The notes under the pieces were generated by a model. It was not told the origin of the DNA. It made no database searches and saw only the letters and a list, made by a program, of their open reading frames with translations. A program made the position numbers and the translations under genes. From Trachelipus rathkii (taxonomy: Eukaryota; Arthropoda; Malacostraca; Isopoda; Trachelipodidae), in the NCBI GenBank assembly GCA_015478945.1, contig JABUQX010113517.1, forward strand, positions 17,501 through 34,350: DNA of 16,850 bases, in the 5' to 3' direction. How positions within the stretch are numbered: the first letter of the stretch is position 1; each line of letters opens with the position of its first letter. Positions 8,166 to 16,347 of the stretch are shown one piece after another.

Positions 8166-9129
8166 GTTATATCTGGAGAAACTTTATGTTTGCAATTATT
8201 TGTTGGGGGATTATGATAGATATATCGTGGTCTGTATGTGAAAATTAGACGCGAATTGTGGATAAAATTTTTGTTAAATTTAACTGGGATTCAATGTAAA
8301 ATTAACGTTTAATATGTTAGAGATATGCTTGAAAAGTATGAATAGGTTGCGTTTTGCATGCAATGTTTGGTACCTTTACTGGTGTTAAGTGTGGAAACTT
8401 CTGTTTAATGTTAACAGTTTATTTCACGCTTAAGGTATGTTAGGTTTGCAGTTGTACATTATTTTCTTAGTTTCGGCTATGCTAAGTTCAATCTATGATT
8501 GATGTGAAAACTTTATTTAAGTTAGCGTATATTCATTGATCAGTATGATAATTAGCCAATGTTATGAACAAAAATTTTTTGTTAAATAATACCATAATGT
8601 AAAATTACATTGTTATGTTTAGAGATATGCTTTAGAATCCTGACTTCACATTGCTTTTTTTTGTATGTTTGTTAGTTACGCTTACTGTTGCTAGTGTGGA
8701 ACTTTGTTAACGTGAACAGTTTATTCATGTTTAAGTGTGTTAGGTTGTCGTTGTGGATTATATTCTTAGTTCAGTGATGCGTATGTGACTCTATTATGTG
8801 AAAACTTTGTACGATAGCCTATATTTCGTTTGATCAGATATGATAATTAGACAAGGTAATGATAAATTTTTGTTAAATATTACCATGTTAATCTAAAATT
8901 AACATTGCTATGTTAGAGATATGCTTGACAAAGTATGCATAGGTTACGTTTTTGTATGCTATATTAGTTACTTTACTGTTGGTAAGTGTGGAACTTTGTT
9001 AATGTTAACAGATTATTCATGTTTAAGGTGTGTTAGGTTTGTCGTTGTACATTATATTCCTAATTCAGATGATGCTATGTTAGCTTTATTAAGGTGAAAG
9101 CTTTGTCACGTTAGGTATAACTCGTTTGG

Positions 9130-9300
9130 ATCATGTATAAAGAACTTACATTTTTACGCTTATGTTGTTTTATCCAAATTGATACACGAAATGTGACTGA
9201 ATCAATAGATCATGGTAGATCGATAGATCATGGGAGGGTAGGAGAGGACGAGGAAAGTAGGGTGGATGGTTTGATTTACTGATTTACTGATTTTGGGTAT
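9130..9300 (+). repeat. composite satellite block, copy 3
   Basis: The block contains tataaagaacttacattttt, aaatgtgactgaatcaatag, two GATCATGG words around agatcgatag, a shorter G-rich tract (9228-9268) and ggtttgatttactgatttac. The expected tail (agtaaactattacac) is replaced by the A-rich minisatellite that follows. Confidence 0.8.
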
Positions 9301-9340
9301 GTAAAAACACAAATTTTTTACGTTATAAAAATAAAAAGAA

Positions 9341-9565
9341 TAAAATTTTTAGTAAAAACAAAAAAGTTTTAAAGAAATAAAATTAAAAATTAAAAGATTT
9401 TTTAAAAAACAAAGTTTTAAAGAAATAAATTTAAAAATAAATAAAAGTATTTTAAAAAAGAAAAAGTTTTAAAGAAATAAAATTAAAAATAAATAAAATT
9501 TTTTTAAAAAAACAAAAAGTTTTAAAGAAATAAAATTAAAAATAAATAAATGTTAAAAAAATTGA
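9341..9565 (+). repeat. A-rich minisatellite, four units of about 50 bp, inside the satellite
   Basis: The word agttttaaagaaataaa starts units at about 9365, 9413, 9465 and 9519, a period of 48-54 bp. Each unit continues aaattaaaaataaataaa followed by a T run and an A run. A-rich DNA continues to about 9650. It interrupts the satellite directly after composite block 3. Confidence 0.85.
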
Positions 9566-9689
9566 AACAAAATAATTTTTTTCACAAAGATGAAAATAAA
9601 AATAAAAATAAAAATTTGAAAACATAATTAAAAAAAAAACAATCAGTGCAGTACAGATTTATTAAATGAATATTTACTAAATCAATACC

Positions 9690-11690
9690 TCACCGGTTCG
9701 TTCTGTATGCAATGTTAGTTACTTTAGTGTTGTTAAGTATGGAACTTTGTTATTGTTAACAGTTTATTCGAGCGTAAGGTGTTTAGGTATGTTAAGTATA
9801 GTCAATGTGCGTTATTTCTTAGTTCAGGCTATGATATGTTAGCTTTACTGATGTAAAAACTTTGTTACGTCATCCCTATATTCGTTGGCCAGTATGATAA
9901 TTAGGTTAGGTTATGGTAAACTTTTGTTAAATATTACAGTGTTAATGTAAAAAATAACAGTGATATGTTAGAGAAACGTTTGAAAAAAGTGCGAATAGGG
10001 TACGCCCTGTAGGTAATGTTAGTTACTTTACTGTTGTTAAGAATGGAACTTTGTTCATGTTGTTGCTGTTGCAGTTTATTCGAGCGTAAGTATGTTTAGG
10101 TATGTTAGGTATGTCATGTTCTTAATTTATTAGTTCAGGTATGATTATGTTAGCTTTTATTGATGTGAAGACTTTGTTACGTTAGCTATATTCGTTGTCA
10201 GTATGATGTTTAGACATGGTAATAAATCTAGTTTTGTAAATGGTATGATGTTAATGTAAAAATAACAGTGATATGTTTGAAAAAAGTGTGAATAGGGTAC
10301 GTTTTGATGCAATGTTAGTTACTTTACTATTGTTAAGTATGGAACTTTGTTAAATGTTAGCTGTTTCCTTCGTGCTAAAGATACTTTTAGGTTTTTCAGT
10401 TGTACATTTATATTCCAGATTCAGGTTATGATATGGTTAGCTTTATTGATTTGAAGACTTTGTTTTACGTTAGCATATAATTCGTTGATTAGTATGATGT
10501 TTAGGTAGGTAATGATAAATTTTTTTGTTAAATGTTACGAATTGTAATGTAAAATAACATGATATGTAAGAGATATGTTTGAAAAGGCGTGAATAGGGTT
10601 CGTTTTGTCGCAATGTTAGTTATTTTCTTTGATAAGTTGGATACTTTGTTAATGTTAACTGTTTATTCGTGCTTAAGGTATGTTAGGCTTTGTCGTTGTA
10701 CATCATATTCAGCGTTCAGGTTATGATATGTTAGGTTATTGATGTGAAGCTTGTTACGTTTTGCATATATTCGTTGGTGAGTATTGATGTTTAGGTAAGA
10801 TAAATGATAAATTTTTTCGTTTAAATGTTAGCGATGTTTATGTAAAATAACTGATATTTTAGACGATATTTTGAAAAAGTGTGAATAGGGTACGTATTGG
10901 TTTGCATGTTAAGTTACTTTATGTTTTTAAGTATGGAACTTTGTAATGTTAGCTTTTTATTCGTGCTTAGATATGTTAGGCATTGGTCGTTGTACGTTAT
11001 ATTCTGAGTTCAGGATTTGATATGTTAGCTTTATTGATGTGAAAGAACTTTGTACGTGCATTATTCGTTGGTCAGTATGATGTTTAGGTGAGGTAATTAT
11101 AAATATTTTGTTAAATGCTACGATGTTAAAGTAAAAATAGACAGTGATATGTTAGAGATGATTTTTTGAAAAAGTGTGATAGGGTACGTTTTTGTCGCAA
11201 TGATAGTTTATTTTACTGTTGTTGAAGTATGGAACTTGTTAAGTTAACTGATTATTCATGCTTAAGATATGTTAGGTTTTGTCCTTGTACATTATATTCT
11301 TAGTTCAGGTTATTGATATGTTATCTTTTATTGATGTTAAAACTTTGTAAGTTAGCATATATTCATTAGTCAGTGTGATAATTAGTTAGGTTATGATATA
11401 TTTTTGTTAAATGTTGCTAAGTTAATGTAAAAATAAAAAGAATATGATAGAGATATGTTTGAAAAAAGTGGTAATAAGGTAACTTTACTGCTGTTAAGTA
11501 ATAGAAACTTTTGTTTTTATGTCAGTAGTTTAACTCGTGTTTAAGATACTGTTAGGTTTTGTAGTTGTACATTATATTTTCTTTAGTTGCAGGTTATGAT
11601 ATCGTTATCTTTAATTGATGTGAAACTTTGTTAGTTAGGCATATATTTTCGAGGGTCCAGTATAAAAAGAACTAAATTTTTTATGCTATT
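9690..11690 (+). repeat. T/G-rich satellite array, block 2, most regular part
   Basis: The agttcagg-type landmark falls at 9821, 10132, 10418, 10713, 11007, 11302 and 11584, spacings of 311, 286, 295, 294, 295 and 282. Seven monomers are uninterrupted by composite blocks. Monomer words are the same as in block 1, with some variants favoured here, for example cagtatgatgtttaggt in place of cagtatgataattagac. That suggests local homogenisation of a subfamily. Confidence 0.93.
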
Positions 11691-11745
11691 TTTTCCAAAG
11701 ATGATACCCAAAATTATTACTTAAGTCAATAGATCAATAAATAGA
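11655..11745 (+). repeat. composite satellite block, copy 4, truncated: end of array
   Basis: After the last monomer the words tataaaaagaactaaatttt, ttttccaaagatgatac and aagtcaatagatcaataaat reproduce the first half of the composite block. Similarity stops before the G-rich tract, and unrelated sequence follows from about 11746. Confidence 0.75.
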
Positions 11746-11766
11746 ACAGAACAATAAAACCATCTC

Positions 11767-12440
11767 TTCTCTGACTCCGACTCCTGCTCCTTTCTCCACT
11801 TCTCTTATCATTCTGTTCATTTCTAAGGGGACCGCACCCACACTAGGGTTCCAGACACTGATATTTCTAAGAGACTGTGGCTTTTACGAACATTGCACCA
11901 ATCATATTCGAAGATCTATGGGTTCATAACATATAATAAAGACACCAATATTGTATCATTACCAAATATTTAATAACTGCGGCACACATCGAAGCCAAAC
12001 CGGTTAGCTGTCACTCTACTCTCTGAGTTAGACTCCTTCCCACTCTTTTTCTTCCTTATTCATCCTTCATCCTTTTATCCTTTCTCTTCTACATTTCGGC
12101 CTCTGTTTTACACTCTGTACTTTTTTCAGTCGGGACCCCCCTCCGTGGGGGGTCCTAGACACCGCTAATACGGACCTATAACCTCATATTCGAATCTACA
12201 GGTTCGATGAACATATATAGGGATAGCAACTATTGTTGTTATATCGAATTGTTTATTAACTCGAACGCAATCGGCTCCAGACGGTGGCGATGCAAAATTC
12301 TCCTCAGTATTCCGATACCAACTCTTTCTAGAACATTCACTTTGAATTCCTCTCACCAATTTCAGTCTCTAGGAACATGTCGAATTTTTTTAAAGGGGGT
12401 GGGGACCCACTCGGGGGGCCGCACGGGGACGTAAAACATC
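11767..12440. repeat. diverged tandem duplication, about 282-bp unit
   Basis: Unit 1 (from about 11767) and unit 2 (from about 12015) share a pyrimidine-rich start, a G/C-rich ggacc element, gacac, then catattcg at 11903 and 12185, and caatattgt/caactattgt, then tttaataactgcg/tttattaactcgaacg. Landmarks in the well-aligned part are 282 bp apart. A third G-rich element at 12397-12425 (ggggacccactcgggggg) may mark a partial third unit. No coding region is convincing. Confidence 0.65.
12133..12155. repeat. perfect 9-bp GC hairpin
   Basis: GGACCCCCC (12133-12141) and GGGGGGTCC (12147-12155) flank a TCCGT loop. The equivalent site in the first tandem unit (11828-11858) lacks the perfect pairing. 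Confidence 0.8.
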
Positions 12441-12534
12441 GTCTACGACAAGTTACGTTTACCATCTAACGCCCCTCCAAATTTTAACCAGATATGATAA
12501 CTCTAACCACTGTAGATATATATCGGAGCCATAG

Positions 12535-12566
12535 GCTGAGCCGGAGCCGGAGCCGGAGCCGGAGCC
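12535..12566. repeat. (GGAGCC)n hexanucleotide array
   Basis: About four to five GGAGCC units, preceded by a looser copy (cggagccataggctga). Related degenerate GGAGTC/GGAGCY DNA resumes at 12738, beyond the (TA)n tract. A reverse-oriented form (gactccgactcctgctcc) lies at 11773-11790. Confidence 0.9.
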
Positions 12567-12585
12567 TAAAAAATCGATTCCCTTC

Positions 12586-12610
12586 ATATAATATATTATA
12601 TTAATATATA

Positions 12611-12659
<49 letters not shown>

Positions 12660-12737
12660 ATAATAATATATTATATTTATATATAATATATATATATATA
12701 TATATTTATTATATATATTATATATTAATATATATAA
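12586..12737. repeat. (TA)n microsatellite
   Basis: About 150 bp of TA units with ATTA interruptions, lying between the two parts of the hexanucleotide array. Confidence 0.96.
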
Positions 12738-12927
12738 GGGAGTCGAGCCGGAGTCGAGTCGGAACGGCTGCGGAATCGGAAACGGAGCTGGAGCCCGAGT
12801 CGGGTCGAATCGGTCTCGTTTGCCAGGAGTGATGGAACCGTGAAGGAGGCGCTGAAGGAGTCGTATCTGAAGCAGGAGCGGCTGCAAAATGCGAAAGCTC
12901 ACGCAGTGAGCTCGATTTTTTCGACAT
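12738..12927. repeat. degenerate GGAGTC-type hexanucleotide DNA
   Basis: The words ggagtcgagccggagtcgag, ggaatcggaaacggagctgg and gagtcgggtcgaatcgg are decayed hexamers. The right part (to 12927) is GC-richer unique DNA with the inverted repeat GAGCTCACGCAGTGAGCTC (12895-12913). Open minus-strand frames here follow from the hexamer period and are not taken as genes. Confidence 0.75.
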
Positions 12928-13075
12928 AATAATAATGAATATAATAATAATAATAATAATAATAGATAATAATAATATAATAATAATATAATATATAAAA
13001 TAATATAATAATAATAATAATAAAATAATATAATAATGGATAATAATTATAATAATAATAATAAATAATAATAAT

Positions 13076-13106
<31 letters not shown>

Positions 13107-13241
13107 TAATAATAATATATAAAAATAAAAATTAATTAATAATATATATAATATAATAATAATATATAATAATAATATAATAAATAATAATAATAATAAT
13201 AAATAATATAATAATTAATAATTAATAATATAGTAATAATA

Positions 13242-13274
<33 letters not shown>

Positions 13275-13298
13275 ATAATATAATAATATAATAATATA

Positions 13299-13335
<37 letters not shown>
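12928..13335. repeat. long imperfect (AAT)n microsatellite
   Basis: About 400 bp of AAT units with frequent phase shifts (ATAAT, AATTAATT). The minus-strand Leu/Tyr-rich frame here is an artefact of the repeat. Confidence 0.97.
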
Positions 13336-13567
13336 TTTCGAATTCAATGTTAGGCCTCCAATCGAACTTTCGAATTGGAAACGGCAAAGGGCGTAACCGC
13401 TATTTCATGCTTCAGTCTCGGGAGTCCCCTATATACAACCTACGCGACTTAAAATTCACAGGTTGATCACTTTAACGCATAATAACTATATGCAAAGTTT
13501 CCTTACGATGCTCAAGCCGTTTTTCGAGAATGGTGTTGATGCTCAATCTGTAGCTTTACTGCACTTA
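13336..13567. other. unique spacer between microsatellites
   Basis: No gene or transposon is recognised. It contains a hairpin of CCAAT-CGAA (13358-13366) with TTCG-A-ATTGG (13369-13378), a 9-bp stem with one bulge. Confidence 0.55.
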
Positions 13568-13770
13568 AATATATATATAATATATATATTATCTTATAGT
13601 ATATAATATATATATATATATAATATATATATATAGTATTATATATATTATATATATATATATATAATATTAATTATATAAATATATTATATATATATAT
13701 ATATATATTATATATAATTATAATATAATATATATATAATATATATATTATATATTATTATATATATATA

Positions 13771-13830
<60 letters not shown>
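13568..13830. repeat. (TA)n microsatellite
   Basis: About 260 bp of TA units with ATTA and TAAT interruptions. It directly borders the foldback element to the right. Confidence 0.97.
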
Positions 13831-13831
<1 letters not shown>

Positions 13832-13878
13832 AGAAAATTACAAGCTTGTAAAACGCTGAGTTTTTGTCAAGTTAAAGT

Positions 13879-14164
13879 TTATAAAGGCCTGGTATATCAT
13901 GTTGAGAAACTGTAAGTAGATAAAGATATTATAATTTTTACCATAATAACAGTCCTTCCAAAATACGTATTATATTAACTTTTTTAACAATACATTTATT
14001 TTATAAATTTTATTCAGTCTTCCATCAATAGCGTCTGAAGGAGGGTCTAGTAATGACCGAAAGCTTTCGCTCCTACTATTTTGAAGACTGTTCTCATTAT
14101 GTAATAAATTAATAATAACCTTTACCTAACTTGCAGTTTCTCAACATTATCCTAGGCCTTTTAT
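13879..14164. mobile_element. foldback element with about 87-bp imperfect inverted repeats, Penelope-like candidate
   Basis: The left arm (13879-13965) and the reverse complement of the right arm (14077-14164) both run tataaaggcct, atgttgagaaactg, a degenerate AT stretch, acagtc-ttc, aaaata, at roughly 70-75 percent identity by eye. The centre carries a hammerhead-like core on the + strand. No reverse transcriptase or transposase is encoded. (TA)n tracts lie on both sides. Candidates are an inverted pair of Penelope-like terminal repeats, which are known to carry hammerhead motifs, or a MITE. Confidence 0.6.
14015..14090 (+). ncRNA. hammerhead-ribozyme-like motif, degenerate core
   Basis: Stem I is CAGTCTTC (14015-14022) with GAAGACTG (14083-14090), then AATAG (14027-14031) with CTATT (14076-14080). 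The core has CTGA at 14035-14038. Stem II is GGTC (14044-14047) with GACC (14055-14058), loop TAGTAAT. GAAA follows at 14059-14062. Stem III is AGC-TTTC-GCT (14062-14071), which places C14072 at the usual cleavage site. Against activity, five bases separate CTGA from stem II instead of three, so the core is altered and the copy is probably decayed. Confidence 0.45.
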
Positions 14165-14173
14165 AATTGCTTA

Positions 14174-14350
14174 TATGTATATATATATATAATATAATAT
14201 ATATTAATATATACCTATATATATATATATAATATATATATATTATATAGTATTATATATATATATAATTATAATAATATATATATATATATATATATAG
14301 TATATTATATATAATATATATAATTATATATATTATATATATATTATATC
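14174..14350. repeat. (TA)n microsatellite
   Basis: About 175 bp of interrupted TA units between the foldback element and the 3' end of the LINE. Confidence 0.97.
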
Positions 14351-16078
14351 ATTCATCATCATCCCCCATCTTCCCTCTAGCGCAAGACTGGGTAGGGTGC
14401 GTAGCATACACGGAACAGAAAAGTAGTAGAAGAATTATGACCAAATCGAAAAGAAAGCCAGCTTTACCGCCCCCTTTTATTACCTTTTAGTGACAACTCG
14501 TCGCAGTGAGAAAATCCATCTAGAGTTTCACGGGACCGCGCTGGACGCTCACTATGGTATCTTCTCGTCAATGTCAGGTTCATCCCTTGGCCCAGTGGGC
14601 TACAACCATATCCCCTCATAAAACCCGCCATTCACTCCTATTATGAGCCTTTCTTCTCTCCTCTGCCATACTCACATTTCTCTACTCCAGGCATTCCTTT
14701 ACTGACACAATCCACTTTTTCTTCAGTCTCCAGCCAGTCGATTCCCCAGCACACTCACACTATACATCCGTTTAACCAACCGACTATCATCCATCCTTAA
14801 CACATGACCCAAACCATCTCAACGTAACTTTCATTTATTCTCTCATTTCCCTCTTCTTCATACCACGCAACTCTAATACGTTCATTCCTCATTTTATCAT
14901 TCTTTCACACCTGACACTCCCTAAGAATTGTCGCATTCTGAGCACATTATACTTTAGAGCTATACTCTTATTCAACCTAGTCTCACTCAACTATAGCACT
15001 TACACAGGTAAACATACCCTCTGTAAACGCTAGCCGCACTCAAGACTTAGAGCCCTTTAAATACCAAGGAATTTAATTGCACCAACACCTTCCGCCATTC
15101 ACAACTTCCTACAACAATCTTATCTTCGTTCCCTTTTCACCTCATTATATCCTAAATATTTAAACTGCACACCGTGTTCCAGCTGCTCACCATTCTAACA
15201 TAACTTCAGCACCGTGGACCTGTCCTGCTCAAAAACATAACCTTACTCCTATCTATATTTACTTGCAACCCTTCTTTTACACACCCTACCAAATCTCTCT
15301 AACCAATCTCTCAACCTCTTCAAGTTCGCCACACTCAAAATCAAATGCATCCTCCTTATAATAAAGCTAGGGAACCCTCACTCTATTCCTCTCTCATCAT
15401 GTCTAAACACCATCTCTTGCACCCCCACCTCTAATTTCTTTCATAACCTTCATCCATTTATAATTGAATAACAAAGAGACATAAACATTTCCCTGTCTAA
15501 CTCGCTATTAATATTAAAACCAATCACTTTCGACTCTATTATTCTACACACGCTTCACTATCAATCAAATCTACTTTTGATTCCATTGAGAAGTCTAACC
15601 AACAACACCATATATCATAACACCTGCATGAAGAGCTTCCCTATTTAAATCCCCTATTCAATAAAACGCCCCCCCCCCCTTTTTGGGGGGTTTTGGGCCC
15701 CCGCCTAAAAGATGAAATATATAAAAAACCTAAATAAAATTTATTCTCCTCTCCCTCATTTTCCCAATCATTTGTTTCATGTAATAGATTTGATCGCACA
15801 AATCCTCTAACCACTTCTAACACACTGCTTGTTCTTCACCGCAATCAGTTCCTTCAGTCCTCAACGCACTCTATGCGACCAAAATATCAGAATAGATCTT
15901 TTCTACAGCACTCATAAAACTAATTCCCTCTTCTAGTAATATCTGAACTTTTTTTTTTTTACGCTCGATTTATTATAATAGTACTATATTTGCTCTCCTC
16001 CAATCCCTCGGACCTATACCTGCCATAAACGCTTTGTTTACACAGCTTCCAAATCCAACCAATCACCATCTCGCCTTT
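14351..16078 (-). pseudogene. 5'-truncated, decayed LINE: reverse transcriptase to 3' end
   Basis: Minus-strand pieces follow, in order, a LINE reverse transcriptase that I know as common in decapods. WIWKLCKQ is near 16057. A YRGIS-like RGISF and AVEKIY lie near 15925. GEEQAV is near 15840. REALH and IYGVVG stand for DREALW and IYGVGG near 15640-15600. EFGRVCKRR-like residues are near 15280, FKYLG near 15160, LECG near 15040, LRWFG near 14822, SEWRV near 14635, and the C-terminal ATHPTQSCARG near 14405-14373. The end is gatgatgatgaatgat (14366-14351), a simple-repeat tail as in many LINEs. Stops and frameshifts are frequent, including T12 at 15949-15960. The endonuclease part is absent. Palm motif A is not recognisable and is replaced by a G/C palindrome. 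RTE-like or related clades are possible; I cannot fix the clade. Confidence 0.85.
15669..15703. repeat. homopolymer G/C palindrome inside the LINE reverse transcriptase
   Basis: C11 (15669-15679), T5, G6 (15685-15690), T4, then GGGCCCCCG. The C and G runs can pair over the T5. It lies where the minus-strand RT should encode motif A with its catalytic Asp. It could be an insertion, a local expansion or a poor consensus. Confidence 0.8.
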
Positions 16079-16112
16079 ATATATATAGTATATATATATA
16101 TATATATATATA

Positions 16113-16159
<47 letters not shown>

Positions 16160-16165
16160 TATATT

Positions 16166-16211
<46 letters not shown>
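16079..16211. repeat. (TA)n microsatellite
   Basis: About 130 bp of TA units, bordering the 5'-truncated end of the LINE on one side and the hammerhead-like block on the other. Confidence 0.97.
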
Positions 16212-16212
<1 letters not shown>

Positions 16213-16312
16213 CGATTGGTTAAAATTGTTGCAATAGATTTGTTCCTAGGGAAACCGACATTATAGGATGAATAGGAAGATGAAGCATAATTTTTGCCAC
16301 ATTTATTATAAT

Positions 16313-16347
16313 GGACGTTTCGGGTATATAACGTTACCCATTATCAG
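16313..16347 (-). ncRNA. second hammerhead-like motif, minimal type, degenerate
   Basis: The minus strand reads CTGATAAT, stem II GGGT, loop AACGTTATAT, ACCC, then GAAA and CGTC. The ACGT after GAA could give the very short stem III seen in Penelope-associated hammerheads, with cleavage after the C of GTC. The core CTGANGA is altered to CTGATAA plus one extra T, so the conserved G is lost. A 7-bp outer pairing, atttatt with aataaat (16300-16306 and 16362-16368 region), may be stem I. The flank to 16212 may be the rest of a Penelope-like terminal repeat. Confidence 0.4.

Larger units (their letters stand above)
6781..9290 (+). repeat. T/G-rich satellite array, block 1 (period about 295 bp)
   Basis: The landmark agttcagg-tatgatatgtt recurs at 6821, 7113, 7794, 8469, 8768 and 9062. 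Simple spacings are 292, 299 and 294. The two long spacings (681, 675) each contain one composite block. Each monomer carries, in order, tattcgttggtcagtatgat, aatttttgttaaatatta, atgttagagatatg-ttgaa, aagtgtgaatagg-tacg, ttactttactgttgttaagt and tcgttgtacattatattctt. The + strand is strongly biased to T and G. Monomers are diverged by many small indels. Short ORFs inside it, such as 6789-7037, are not conserved between monomers, so I treat the array as non-coding. Confidence 0.93.

Noticed and set aside
9770..10110. Repeated TTAGG words as arthropod telomere DNA
   Set aside because: They occur as isolated gttaggt words within 295-bp monomers, never as a tandem TTAGG run.
6821..11340. Hammerhead ribozyme in the satellite (ttgatgtgaaaac word)
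   Set aside because: The spacing leaves no room for stem II between TGATG and GAAA, so the fold cannot form.
5815..11745. CRISPR array
   Set aside because: The repeats are about 295 bp, diverged and without spacers, in a eukaryotic context.
12207..12434. Overlapping plus and minus frames in the 282-bp duplication
   Set aside because: The matching frame is not open in the other repeat unit and no protein feature is visible.
13136..13387. 83-residue minus-strand frame rich in Leu and Tyr
   Set aside because: It is the translation of the (AAT)n microsatellite.
15641..15823. 60-residue minus-strand frame as a separate gene
   Set aside because: Its first part is the decayed LINE reverse transcriptase and its last part translates the G/C palindrome.
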